A stretch of DNA of 51,222 nucleotides from Flavobacterium tructae (GTDB taxonomy: Bacteria; Bacteroidota; Bacteroidia; Flavobacteriales; Flavobacteriaceae), in assembly GCF_002217475.1 (NCBI RefSeq), contig NZ_MUHH01000015.1:36131-87352 (forward strand), in the 5' to 3' direction. Shown piece by piece: positions 25,201 to 33,377 of the stretch. The notes under the pieces are model-generated. The model was not told the DNA's origin and ran no database searches. It saw nothing but the letters and a program-made list of their open reading frames with translations. Positions within the stretch are counted from its first letter, which is position 1. Each line of letters opens with the position of its first letter. Position numbers and translations under genes: made by a program.

Positions 25201-28088
25201 AGGTTGATAATGCCGTAAATTCTACTGCAAATTGGTCTGCAGCTAAAGATGCTTCTGCCAATTACTCAAATGAATGTCAGACTGGTCCATATACTCTTAT
25301 TCCTGACAGCAATTTCGAAAATGCTCTTATTTCCCTGGGAATTGATTCAGGTGTCCCGGACGGAAAAGTACTGACTTCAAACGTTTCTTCGGTAACAAAA
25401 TTAGATTTAGGAACCAATGCAACCATTACTGATCTCACCGGAATACAAGATTTTACAGCACTACAATGGTTAATTTGTCATGGAAATTTTGGACACATGG
25501 ATACAGGTGGAAATGGAAAATTGACCACTATTGATGTTTCTAAAAATACAAAACTGACTGTTCTCGATGTCTCATTCAACAAAATTACAAATCTGGATGT
25601 TACCAATAATCCATTGCTAATTTCTTTAAGCTGTAACGTTAATAAATTGACCGCAATTAATGTTTCTAAAAACACAAAATTGGATAATCTTAACATTAGC
25701 AATAATCACATTACACAGCTTGATATTTCCAAGATTCCAACTTTACGTTACCTAAGCGCTCATTATACAAAACTTACGGCACTGGATATTTCCTCTAATC
25801 CGGTAATGGTTGGGCTATTTTGTAACAATTCGACTTTAACAAGTTTAAATCTAAAAAACGGTCGCAACCAATTGATTGCAGCGCAAAGCATAGACTTTAA
25901 GGAAAACCCCTATTTAACTTGTATACAGGTTGATAATGCCGTAAATTCTACAGCAAACTGGTCTGCTGCTAAAGATGCTTCTGCCAATTACTCAAATGAA
26001 TGTCAGACTGTCCTGTACACGCTTATTCCTGACAGTAATTTCGAAAAGAAACTGATTCAGCTGGGAATTGATTCAGGAACTCCAGACGGAAGAGTATTAA
26101 CCTCCAGTGTTAAAACCGTAACGTCTTTAGATGTCTCTCTAAGCAACATTACAGATTTGACCGGTCTGGAAGACTTTACCTCTTTGACATCATTAAAATG
26201 TCAAGCAAATTATACTTTAAAAGCGCTGGATGTTACAAAAAATATCCATTTAACTACATTGGACTGTAGCAATAATTATCTTATAACAACTTTAGATGTA
26301 TCGAAAAATACTGCTTTAGTTGATTTAAATTGTTATTACAATAAACTGAGCACTTTAGATGTAAGTGCTAATACAAACTTAACCACTTTACAATGTTCAT
26401 CAAATAAATTAACAAACCTTAATGTTTCGAACAATAAAGCCTTAACTAAATTAGATCTTGGTTATAATTTAGTTTCTAATCTGGATGTGTCGCAAAACAC
26501 CAAATTGACATCATTAACTTGTACCTCAAATCAAATTTCTAACTTAAACATCAGCTTAAATACAAAATTAACTGAACTATGGGCTGGAAACAATAAATAT
26601 GATGTCCTAGATGTTTCAAACAATACCGCTTTGACATCTTTAATATGCAATACAAATCAGCTAACATCAATAGACGTTTCCAAAAATACCGCATTGACAA
26701 GATTGTTAGTCTACCAAAATAAGATAACAAGTATAGACATTTCAAACAATCCGTTACTAAGTTCATTTGACTGTAATTCGAACTTAATCACCAATCTTAA
26801 TGTTTCAAAAAATATAGATTTAAACTTCCTTTACTGTGACAATAATAAATTAACAGTTTTAGATGTTTCTGCAAACACTAAGCTTGGCACATTCGATTGT
26901 GCTAACAACCTGCTCACGAACCTGGATGTTTCTAATAACAAAAATCTAAGGTCGCTTGAATGTGAATCCAACAAACTGGTAAATCTAAACCTAAAAAATG
27001 GTAATAATTATAGGTTTGATCCATTTCCAGGCTCTGATCCTAATTTTATTTTATATAGAATAGATTTTAGAAACAACCCTGATTTAACTTGTATTCAGGT
27101 TGATGATGCTTATTATTCAAACGAGAAATGGTCAACAAGAAAAGATCCAAAGGCAAAATTTAGCGAAGATTGCAACAATAGTACTTTGATAACAGATTCT
27201 AATTTTGAAGATTTTCTTATTGCTGCAGGTATTGACACTGACGGAAAAAATGGAAAAGTTGCCACCTCCAGTATTGCTAATATTAAAGTTCTGGACATTT
27301 CAAATTCAAACATCTCGGATTTAAAAGGAATTGAAAACTTCACCGCTTTAGAGAAATTTATCTGTAAAGGAAATTTAATTACTACAGTTGACATGTCGAA
27401 TAACACTCAGTTAAACTATCTGGACGTCTCAAACAATCCACTGACTAGTGTTAATGTTTCTAAAAATAAATTACTAAAAGAATTTTATTGTAATGGAATA
27501 CAAATTATTCTAAAAAAATCGACTTCAACCTCTAGCAGACTAACAACTTTAGATGTGTCGAACAATACTTTGCTAACAAATCTTAACTGTTCGAACAATC
27601 AGCTGTCAAGTCTTGATTTATCAAAAAACACTAATCTGACAGAAGTAAACTGTTCTAATAACCTTCTAACCGATTTGAATTTACAAAGTGGCAACAACGG
27701 TATTTTAGTCAACTTAAATTTAAAAAACAATACTCAATTAACTTGTATAAAAGTTGACAATCCTTCTTTCTCAACTGCTACCTGGACAGATGCAAAAGAT
27801 GAAATCGCAAAATACTCAGCAACTTGCCGTACTTTAGAAACAAATGAGCAGGTTTTTAACAACATCAATATTTATCCAAATCCATCTCATGGCGAATTAT
27901 ACATTACAAATGTTTCAGTAACAAAAGCAACGATCTATGACAGTTTGGGTAAACTTGTAAAAGTAGTATCCTTAAAAGGAGATACTCAGGAAAATTACAT
28001 CGATTTAAAAGGAATAGCCCAAGGAGTTTACTACATCTTCATCGAAAACCCTGAAGCACATACCGTTAAAAAAATCATCATTAAATAA
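22245..28088 (+). CDS. Giant secreted leucine-rich-repeat protein with T9SS sorting domain
   Basis: The 1947-residue protein has a clear signal peptide (MKKKLLILLCLLSL...AFAQ). It is built of Bacteroidota-type LRRs of about 21 residues, pattern 'L.VS.NT.L..L.CS.N.LT.LD'. These are grouped in modules that open with 'TLIPDSNFE..LI.LGID' and close with 'NP.L.CIQVD...W..AKD....YS..C'. Seven module openings lie at about 22311, 23121, 23847, 24573, 25299, 26025 and 27189; the middle four periods are exactly 726 bp. The C-terminus (last 75 residues, NINIYPNPSHGELYI to KKIIIK) is a type A T9SS sorting domain, so it should be secreted and surface-attached. The ATG at 22245 is preferred because a TAAACTTG -7-like box overlaps an earlier ATG at 22218. 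Its role may be adhesion or ligand binding; no enzyme domain is seen. Confidence 0.92.
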   Translation: MKKKLLILLCLLSLSAFAQTTLIPDQNFEQKLISLGLDTVLDGKVLTSNISSVTSLDVSSSSIKSLRGLHAFINLETLNCSNNELTGLDLSLSRKLSTLICHSNKIQSLDFKQNPLLRNLDCQSNLINYLDISKNEYLTQLYCSKNKLTSLNITKNFNLQGLYCSDNVLYTLNLTNNNVLVNLVCNNNRLKSLDLSKNTLLVDLYCENNRITSLDVTRQNKLRNVNLNSNELINLNLKNGNNQLLNTNNLSFLRNPQLACIQVDNTLFSNTNWQDVKDLAASYSVDCPLYTFIPDSNFENTLIALGIDSGTPDRKVLTSNISSVTTLDLGVNTTIEDLTGIQDFTALQTLICHGNTGEVINGGNGKLKILDISKNVNLTTLDCSYNQLINLDVTNNPLLVSLNCNVNKLTKIDVSKNVKLNNLDISSNQIIQLDLSKIPTLRYLSADDTKLTYLDISSNPNMVGLFCNNSDLRSLNLKNGNNQLIAAQDINFKGNPNLNCIQVDNAVNATTNWSAAKDAATNYSTECVNDSFTLIPDSNFENALITLGIDAGVPDGKILTSKVSSVTKLDLGINTTITDLTGIQDFKALEWLVCQGNTGRAGDGGNGKLKTLDVSKNTNLTILECSFNQLTNLDVTHNPLLRSLRCSVNKLTAIDVSQNTKLDDLDVGSNQITTLDVSKIPTLRFLTAESTKLTTLDLSSNPALVGLFCRSSDLTSLNLRNGKNQLIVPQSITFTGNPNLTCIQVDDAAFSTANWSAAKDASAIYSNQCQTGPYTLIPDSNFESALISLGIDSGVPDGKVLTSNVSSVTKLDLGTNATITDLTGIQDFTALQRLICHGNFGHMDTGGNGKLTTIDVTKNTKLIALDISYNKITALDVSKNPLLISLKCSVNKLTKIDVSQNIKLDNLDISNNYITQLDISKIPTLRYLSADYTKLTALDISSNPVMVGLFCNNSTLTSLNLKNGQNQLIAAQSINFKENPNLTCIQVDNAVNSTANWSAAKDASANYSNECQTGPYTLIPDSNFENALISLGIDSGVPDGKVLTSNVSSVTKLDLGTNATITDLTGIQDFTALQWLICHGNFGHMDTGGNGKLTTIDVSKNTKLTVLDVSFNKITNLDVTNNPLLISLSCNVNKLTAINVSKNTKLDNLNISNNHITQLDISKIPTLRYLSAHYTKLTALDISSNPVMVGLFCNNSTLTSLNLKNGRNQLIAAQSIDFKENPYLTCIQVDNAVNSTANWSAAKDASANYSNECQTVLYTLIPDSNFEKKLIQLGIDSGTPDGRVLTSSVKTVTSLDVSLSNITDLTGLEDFTSLTSLKCQANYTLKALDVTKNIHLTTLDCSNNYLITTLDVSKNTALVDLNCYYNKLSTLDVSANTNLTTLQCSSNKLTNLNVSNNKALTKLDLGYNLVSNLDVSQNTKLTSLTCTSNQISNLNISLNTKLTELWAGNNKYDVLDVSNNTALTSLICNTNQLTSIDVSKNTALTRLLVYQNKITSIDISNNPLLSSFDCNSNLITNLNVSKNIDLNFLYCDNNKLTVLDVSANTKLGTFDCANNLLTNLDVSNNKNLRSLECESNKLVNLNLKNGNNYRFDPFPGSDPNFILYRIDFRNNPDLTCIQVDDAYYSNEKWSTRKDPKAKFSEDCNNSTLITDSNFEDFLIAAGIDTDGKNGKVATSSIANIKVLDISNSNISDLKGIENFTALEKFICKGNLITTVDMSNNTQLNYLDVSNNPLTSVNVSKNKLLKEFYCNGIQIILKKSTSTSSRLTTLDVSNNTLLTNLNCSNNQLSSLDLSKNTNLTEVNCSNNLLTDLNLQSGNNGILVNLNLKNNTQLTCIKVDNPSFSTATWTDAKDEIAKYSATCRTLETNEQVFNNINIYPNPSHGELYITNVSVTKATIYDSLGKLVKVVSLKGDTQENYIDLKGIAQGVYYIFIENPEAHTVKKIIIK
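23121..26024 (+). repeat. Four tandem 726-bp modules inside the LRR gene
   Basis: The codon for Ile in IPDSNFE recurs at 23121, 23847, 24573, 25299 and 26025, always 726 bases apart, i.e. 242 codons. Copies starting 24573 and 25299 are nearly identical over long stretches (for example about 25039-25134 against 25765-25860) but diverge in the middle. This indicates recent duplication with mosaic exchange. Confidence 0.9.
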
Positions 28089-28106
28089 GTATTCGCCTAT
28101 TTCACT

Positions 28107-28145
28107 AAAAAACACATTTTAAAAAATAAAATGTGTTTTTTTTTA
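28107..28145 (+). terminator. Terminator after the LRR gene
   Basis: The stem AAAAACACATTTT with AAAATGTGTTTTT is followed by more T. It lies at the start of a 312-base gap that is otherwise AT-rich and gene-free. Confidence 0.8.
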
Positions 28146-28306
28146 TTACAAATTAATGATCCATCTTTCTCTACTTTGTTATTAAAAAAAAATAAAATAC
28201 CAATTAAACTTTATTCTTTTCTATAACTTTTCTCAATATCTGTGTGAAAAGATCAAATTCGGCAAGGGTGAAAAGAAATTTTAAAGTATTTTTTAAAATA
28301 AATCCT

Positions 28307-28314
28307 TAAATTCG
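28307..28314 (+). promoter_or_regulatory. Possible -7 box for lpdA
   Basis: TAAATTCG is a one-mismatch version of TAnnTTTG and is preceded by T-rich sequence. It implies a leader of about 80 bases. The evidence is weak beyond the match. Confidence 0.3.
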
Positions 28315-28400
28315 CAAGCACAAATAACAAAAGAATAAATCGATAAATGAGTTTCGGAATTAAACTTCATTTTCGGTAATAAATACTAAAAACCAAAAAA

Positions 28401-29789
28401 ATGAAATACGACGTTATTGTTTTAGGAAGTGGTCCCGGTGGATATGTAACAGCAATCAGAGCCTCACAATTAGGCTTTAAAGTAGCTGTAGTTGAAAAGG
28501 AAAACTTAGGTGGTGTATGTTTAAACTGGGGATGTATCCCAACAAAAGCACTATTAAAATCAGCTCAGGTTTTTGATTATCTAAAACATGCTTCTGACTA
28601 TGGATTGAAAGTTTCCGAGTTTGACAAAGATTTCCCTGCAGTGGTTCAACGTAGCCGTGGTGTTGCTGAAGGAATGAGCAAAGGAGTTCAATTCTTAATG
28701 AAAAAAAACAAAATTGACGTTATTGAAGGTTTTGGAAAGCTAAAACCAGGTAAAAAACTTGACGTTACAGACAAAGACAATAAAGTTACTGAATATAGCG
28801 CTGATCATATTATCATCGCAACCGGTGCTCGCTCTCGTGAGTTACCAAACTTACCACAAGACGGCGTAAAAGTAATTGGTTACCGTCAGGCAATGACCTT
28901 ACCAACTCAGCCAAAATCTATGATTATTGTAGGTTCAGGAGCAATTGGAGTTGAGTTCGCTCACTTCTACAACTCAATGGGAACAGAAGTTACTATTGTA
29001 GAATTTATGCCAAATGTAGTTCCTGTAGAAGATGAAGACATCTCAAAACAGTTCGAAAGATCTTTGAAAAAAGCAGGAATTAAAGTAATGACTAACTCAT
29101 CTGTTGAACGTATTGATACAACAGGTGCAGGAGTTAAAGCATTTGTTAAAACTGCAAAAGGTGAAGAAGTTCTTGAAGCTGACATCGTACTTTCGGCAGT
29201 TGGAATTAAAACTAACATTGAAAACATCGGTTTAGAAGAAGTTGGAATCGCTGTTGACAGAGATAAAATCTTAGTAAACGCTTACAACGCAACTAATATT
29301 CCTGGATATTATGCAATTGGAGACGTTACTCCGGGACAAGCTTTGGCTCACGTAGCTTCTGCTGAAGGAATTAACTGTGTAGAAAAAATTGCAGGTTTAC
29401 ACGTAGACCCAATTGATTACGGAAACGTTCCGGGTTGTACTTATGCAACTCCAGAAATCGCTTCTGTAGGTTTAACGGAGAAACAAGCAAAAGAAAAAGG
29501 ATACGAGTTAAAAATTGGTAAATTCCCATTCTCAGCTTCAGGAAAAGCAAAAGCTGCCGGAACTCCAGACGGATTCGTAAAAGTAATTTTCGATGCTAAA
29601 TACGGAGAATGGTTAGGATGCCACATGATTGGTGCAGGTGTTACCGATATGATTGCAGAAGCAGTTGTAGCCCGTAAACTTGAAACTACAGGTCATGAAA
29701 TTCTTAAATCTATCCACCCTCACCCAACCATGAGCGAGGCTGTTATGGAAGCTGTTGCTGATGCTTACGGCGAAGTAATTCACTTGTAA
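28401..29789 (+). CDS. lpdA: Dihydrolipoyl dehydrogenase (E3)
   Basis: The 462-residue flavoprotein reoxidises dihydrolipoamide in the pyruvate, 2-oxoglutarate or branched-chain dehydrogenase complexes and the glycine cleavage system. It shows the FAD-binding GSGPGGYVTA (9-18) and redox disulphide Cys40/Cys45 (GGVCLNWGCIPTK). It also has the NAD-binding GSGAIGVEFA, the second FAD motif YAIGDVTPG and the C-terminal active-site His441/Glu446 in HPHPTMSEA. Length and motifs are complete. No E1 or E2 genes are adjacent, so it is a stand-alone E3 that may serve several complexes. A terminator follows. Confidence 0.96.
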   Translation: MKYDVIVLGSGPGGYVTAIRASQLGFKVAVVEKENLGGVCLNWGCIPTKALLKSAQVFDYLKHASDYGLKVSEFDKDFPAVVQRSRGVAEGMSKGVQFLMKKNKIDVIEGFGKLKPGKKLDVTDKDNKVTEYSADHIIIATGARSRELPNLPQDGVKVIGYRQAMTLPTQPKSMIIVGSGAIGVEFAHFYNSMGTEVTIVEFMPNVVPVEDEDISKQFERSLKKAGIKVMTNSSVERIDTTGAGVKAFVKTAKGEEVLEADIVLSAVGIKTNIENIGLEEVGIAVDRDKILVNAYNATNIPGYYAIGDVTPGQALAHVASAEGINCVEKIAGLHVDPIDYGNVPGCTYATPEIASVGLTEKQAKEKGYELKIGKFPFSASGKAKAAGTPDGFVKVIFDAKYGEWLGCHMIGAGVTDMIAEAVVARKLETTGHEILKSIHPHPTMSEAVMEAVADAYGEVIHL

Positions 29790-29832
29790 AAATATACCGT
29801 TTTACGGTTGTCTATAATTTTCAATTTAAAAG

Positions 29833-29865
29833 AATCCGATTTGTGAAAGCAAGTCGGATTTTTTT
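29833..29865 (+). terminator. Terminator after lpdA
   Basis: The stem AATCCGATTTG with CAAGTCGGATT (one G.T pair), loop TGAAAG and a seven-T tail. It shares stem sequence with four other terminators in the window. Confidence 0.9.
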
Positions 29866-29955
29866 ATGGCGTGTCCCTCCGGGGTCAGGCTGTCCGCTGT
29901 ATCTTTTATGGCGAACCCCGCCATAAAAGGATGCCGCTCCCATCCTTCACGCTAA
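29866..29955. repeat. GC-rich intergenic element with perfect hairpin
   Basis: This short island is far richer in G+C than its surroundings ('gtgtccctccggggtcaggc', 'ccgctcccatccttcacgct'). It includes a perfect 11-bp stem, CTTTTATGGCG (29903-29913) with CGCCATAAAAG (29919-29929) and loop AACCC. It follows directly after the lpdA terminator. It has no ORF. From memory, similar GC-rich phrases are scattered between genes in flavobacterial genomes, which would make it a dispersed element. The rest of the 357-base gap (29956-30112) is AT-rich with nothing recognisable. Confidence 0.6.
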
Positions 29956-30112
29956 ATTGTTTTCAGTATAACCAAGTTCTCCTGCAAGGTTTTCAAAACT
30001 TTAAGAATCTACAAGAGGCTTATCTGTAAAGTATGTCATCCTATGTTTTAAAACTTTAACAAACGAAAAATTGTTAAAAACTTGACACAGAAAAACATTG
30101 TAGTCGTCTTAT

Positions 30113-30145
30113 AATTCTTATTTTTATTCCTTATAAATAAGAATT
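30113..30145. promoter_or_regulatory. Inverted repeat abutting the SPFH-SHOCT start codon
   Basis: AATTCTTATTT (30113-30123) and AAATAAGAATT (30135-30145) form a perfect 11-bp stem with an 11-base loop, ending one base before the ATG at 30147. It could be an operator or an RNA hairpin that limits translation initiation. Confidence 0.5.
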
Positions 30146-30146
30146 C

Positions 30147-31100
30147 ATGAAGCTACCTTTTATAGAAATAATTGAAGCCACAACAAGTGACCCAAATTTA
30201 CTGATGTGGAAATTTTATGATGAAGACAAAGAAATCAAAAACGGCGCAAAACTAACCGTTCGGGAAAGTCAGCACGTTATGCTTTTAAATGAAGGGCATC
30301 TCGCTGATGTTTTCTCTCCTGGGCTTTACACCTTATCTACCGAAAACATCCCGGTTTTAAGCAAACTAAAAGGCTGGAAATACGGTTTCGAAAGTCCATT
30401 TAAAGTGGATGTTTATTTTTTCAATACGCATCAGTTTATCAATAATAAATGGGGAACTCCTGCCCCAATTCTTCTGAACGATCCTCAATTTGGACAAATC
30501 AGGATACGTGCTTTTGGTAGTTTTGATCTTAAAATCGCCGATGTTGCCAAATTCTTTCGTCAATATGCCGGAACTTACAGCCAGCTGACCATTTTTGAAC
30601 TGCAAAATCAATTACGAGATTTTGTCGCTCCAAAATTTGGTGAAGTTTTAGCAAACGAAAACATAACTGTTACGGATATTGCCGGAAACATAACGCAACT
30701 GGGCAAAAAAATAGAGCCCTATCTTAAACCTTATTTCGAGCAATTCGGAATTGAGCTGACTCAGTTCGTTATTACCAGCGTAACCTTACCGGAAGAAGTA
30801 ACAGCACATTACGACAAAATCACCAACATGAATATGGTAACCGATATGGATAAATTTACCAAATTCAATACTGCAACTGCCATCGGCGATAAGGGAACAG
30901 CACTTCACGAGGCAACTCAAAATGCCTTAAGCATGGGGATTCTTTTAAATCAACTACAGCAGAATAAAGAGACTTCAAAAGAAGAAATAAAAGACGATCT
31001 GACCTCAAAACTTCAAAAACTAAAATCTTTGTTTGATGCCGGTTTAATTGATGAAGAGGAATTTAAATCGAAGAAAACAGAATTATTAAGTCAGTTGTAA
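30147..31100 (+). CDS. YdjI-like SPFH protein with C-terminal SHOCT domain
   Basis: The 317-residue protein has no signal or membrane helix. The N-terminal part (about 1-215) matches the SPFH subfamily labelled 'virion core protein/YdjI': MWKFYDEDKEIKNGAKLTV, a pGlYtLsTeNiP-like stretch (about 57-70), KWGTPAPI and FGSFDLKI. A polar linker leads to a SHOCT domain (about 283-315, LKSLFDAGLIDEEEFKSKK). SHOCT modules often mediate membrane or oligomer association. In B. subtilis the YdjI relative lies in an operon with a PspA-type protein, suggesting a membrane-stress role; transfer of that role is inference. The next gene starts on its last stop base (TAATG). Confidence 0.82.
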   Translation: MKLPFIEIIEATTSDPNLLMWKFYDEDKEIKNGAKLTVRESQHVMLLNEGHLADVFSPGLYTLSTENIPVLSKLKGWKYGFESPFKVDVYFFNTHQFINNKWGTPAPILLNDPQFGQIRIRAFGSFDLKIADVAKFFRQYAGTYSQLTIFELQNQLRDFVAPKFGEVLANENITVTDIAGNITQLGKKIEPYLKPYFEQFGIELTQFVITSVTLPEEVTAHYDKITNMNMVTDMDKFTKFNTATAIGDKGTALHEATQNALSMGILLNQLQQNKETSKEEIKDDLTSKLQKLKSLFDAGLIDEEEFKSKKTELLSQL

Positions 31101-31342
31101 TGGAAGAGAAAAAAGTAAATTCATTTTTGAGCAGGCTTAAAGAAAATGCACAAAAACAAACGAATTATGGCGGAGAAACAGAAATGACCGAAGCCAAAAT
31201 GAATGCCAAAGACTGTCCAAATTGTGGCGCAGGAAGAGCCAAACAAGACGGATTAACGCATTGTGCCTACTGCGGATTTGAGTTTTTGAGTGTTAACCTC
31301 ACAGATGGCGTTTACCTTAAAAAAGAAGACAATTCAATTTAA
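31100..31342 (+). CDS. Small zinc-ribbon protein
   Basis: The 80-residue protein has a charged N-terminal helix (about 1-30) and one Cys4 zinc ribbon: Cys39, Cys42 (CPNCG), Cys55, Cys58 (CAYCG). It overlaps the SPFH gene by one base and is followed 12 bases later by the coiled-coil gene, so it is translationally linked. Its function is unknown. It may be an adaptor binding the SPFH protein or the next protein, which carries a similar ribbon. Confidence 0.75.
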   Translation: MEEKKVNSFLSRLKENAQKQTNYGGETEMTEAKMNAKDCPNCGAGRAKQDGLTHCAYCGFEFLSVNLTDGVYLKKEDNSI

Positions 31343-31354
31343 ACCTATAAAGTA

Positions 31355-32287
31355 ATGTTCGGATTATTTAATAAACAAAAAGACGAAGCTCTTCCGGAAT
31401 GGTATTCGGAGCTTCAGCAGTCACAGGAAAGATGGTTTAACTTTTTAGAAAAACTGGAAGCCAAACTGGAAGAATTTGCAACTGCTGCAATTCCGGAATT
31501 GAAAGAGATTCTTCAAAGTGATGATGATTTATACAAACGAACTTTTCACAGAGTATATTCAGGTGTAAATGGTCAATTATCAAATATCAGAGAAAAAGCG
31601 AGACATACTTACGAAGAAAAAATTATCGACGTTTACAATCATTACAATTCTCAGATTTCCGTTTTAAGCAAACATTACAATTTAGTATCAAATTTCAGAA
31701 ATGTCTGTTCAGATCGTCATAATGATTTTGAAGATCAATACGAATATTGGAGAAAACAAATCGAAAAAACACAGGAGCGTGATCTTGAAATTGAGTACCA
31801 AAAAATACTCGACGAATTTGAAGCAATCAAAAATAAATTCAACTGCACACAATGTGGAGGAAATATTGAGATCGAAAAAATCTTTTTAATCGAAACTTAT
31901 ATCCAGTGTCCGTATTGCAATACTCAAAATACGTTCGCTCCCAGCACACAGGCCAGAAATCTGCAAAATATCGCCAGAGGTCTGGCAGAGCAAAGAACAG
32001 CGCATCTGTACGAAGCTTTTGAAATCGAAAATAACAAAGAACGTGAATTGTACCATCAGCGTCATGAATTAAGTTTGAGTAAAATTCACGAATCTGATAA
32101 AAAAGTACTGAGTCAAATTCTGGCAAAAATGGAGGAACTTGAAGAACAAAGACAGTTTGTGATTAAAAATGCCCCAAAACTGCATCAGATCTATTTGCGT
32201 GCCATGTATGACGAATGGAATAAAATCACTCCCGATTTGAAAGAACACAATGAAAAAATGTATCAAAACCAATTACAATATTTATAG
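31355..32287 (+). CDS. Coiled-coil protein with central zinc ribbon
   Basis: The 310-residue protein is mostly charged helix. A short hydrophobic N-terminus, MFGLFNKQK, is followed by long coiled-coil stretches (about 15-160 and 200-300). A Cys4 ribbon splits them: Cys164, Cys167, Cys185, Cys188 (CTQCGG and CPYCNT). It has no membrane helix. I know no named family. The layout recalls membrane-peripheral coiled-coil proteins such as PspA in gross shape only. Its place between the zinc-ribbon and acidic genes suggests a complex with the SPFH protein. Confidence 0.72.
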   Translation: MFGLFNKQKDEALPEWYSELQQSQERWFNFLEKLEAKLEEFATAAIPELKEILQSDDDLYKRTFHRVYSGVNGQLSNIREKARHTYEEKIIDVYNHYNSQISVLSKHYNLVSNFRNVCSDRHNDFEDQYEYWRKQIEKTQERDLEIEYQKILDEFEAIKNKFNCTQCGGNIEIEKIFLIETYIQCPYCNTQNTFAPSTQARNLQNIARGLAEQRTAHLYEAFEIENNKERELYHQRHELSLSKIHESDKKVLSQILAKMEELEEQRQFVIKNAPKLHQIYLRAMYDEWNKITPDLKEHNEKMYQNQLQYL

Positions 32288-32314
32288 TTTATTAACCCTT
32301 AAACAAGCAGAAAA

Positions 32315-33274
32315 ATGTTTAAAAAACTTTTTGGAGCCTTAACCGGAGACAACAAACAGGAAAATCAAAATTATGAAGCTCAAACTTCAAACAATAATTA
32401 TGAAAATGATTATGAAGATAACTATCAGGAAACAGAATATGATCCCGAAACCTTACACGGCACACATTATTCTGTAGAGGATTTCGACAATGAAGTAGCT
32501 GCCAGATCTGAAGCATGGATCGCCGACGAACGCGCAAGTGGAGAAAATCTTGACGAAAAAGACGTTCAAAATATCTATTTTAATTACAGAAGAGAAGTAT
32601 ATACGGAATGGAACAACTGCGATTCAGACCAAATGATTCGTTTTGAGCACGCCAATTCTTTAAAATACAGTGGAGTTCAGGTTTCAGGATTTGTAAAAGT
32701 AGAGGACAATAATCCTTTTCTAGAGCCCGTACACGGAGTAGATTTAAGAACCTATACTGCAATGTGTCTTAAAATAAGCGCCGGAATAGATTATCTTGAA
32801 GTGTGCAAAGCGATGGGGTTTGAACCGGCAGTTTGGGAAGAGCTAAATACGATCTGGCCTCAGCGCATGGGCGAAGATACTTCGTTTACAGTTACTACTT
32901 TATTTGGCCAATATTATGCCGAAAATGTAACCGTACCACAATTAGAAAATCTGAAAGCCGAAACTTCGGAGGAAGGAGCCGCTAACCTTGAAAGAATCAG
33001 AACGGATCGTTACTTCTACGAAGAACTTGCCGGAGCCAGACAGGCCGCTTACGAGTACGGAATTGATGGTGCTCAGTGGATCCTGGAAAACTTCGGAATC
33101 AATCTGGCAGATTTCCAATCTGTTGCCATGCAATGGATGACGGAGCAAAATCAAAACTGGAACTCTGAAGACATTAACGAGTTCTTCAATTACCAACAGG
33201 AAAAACAAAAAGAGTATGCCGCTAAATTTGCCGCAGAACAAGGTGGAAACATTGCAGACGATGTAAATTTCTAA
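32315..33274 (+). CDS. Acidic protein of unknown function with internal repeats
   Basis: The 319-residue acidic protein starts MFKKLFGALTG, a short amphipathic lead similar in style to its upstream neighbour, then an Asn/Glu/Tyr-rich linker (15-48). Two or three weak repeats are visible. One is at about 166-200 (AMGFEPAVWEELNTIWPQRM, then FGQYYAE), one at about 258-292 (ENFGINLADFQSVAMQWM, then INEFFNY), and perhaps one at 53-92. The shared pattern is 'GF....W..l...Wm.rm..d......f..yy'. There is no signal, membrane helix or catalytic motif. It is fourth in the operon, 27 bases after the coiled-coil gene, and is followed by a strong terminator. I do not recognise a named function. Confidence 0.7.
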   Translation: MFKKLFGALTGDNKQENQNYEAQTSNNNYENDYEDNYQETEYDPETLHGTHYSVEDFDNEVAARSEAWIADERASGENLDEKDVQNIYFNYRREVYTEWNNCDSDQMIRFEHANSLKYSGVQVSGFVKVEDNNPFLEPVHGVDLRTYTAMCLKISAGIDYLEVCKAMGFEPAVWEELNTIWPQRMGEDTSFTVTTLFGQYYAENVTVPQLENLKAETSEEGAANLERIRTDRYFYEELAGARQAAYEYGIDGAQWILENFGINLADFQSVAMQWMTEQNQNWNSEDINEFFNYQQEKQKEYAAKFAAEQGGNIADDVNF

Positions 33275-33293
33275 ATTGACTTTTTTGATGATA

Positions 33294-33326
33294 AAAAAAC
33301 CGATTTGCAAAACAAATCGGTTTTTT
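33294..33326 (+). terminator. Terminator closing the SPFH cluster
   Basis: A perfect 14-bp stem, AAAAAACCGATTTG with CAAATCGGTTTTTT, and a five-base loop. Confidence 0.9.
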
Positions 33327-33377
33327 ATTCGTTTTAAAATTTCTTAAAATTCTTTAAAAGCTATAAAATAATACCTA

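Noticed and set aside
23121..26024. Possible CRISPR or satellite array
   Set aside because: The repeats are 726 bp, in frame, and encode LRR protein modules; there are no short direct repeats with unique spacers.
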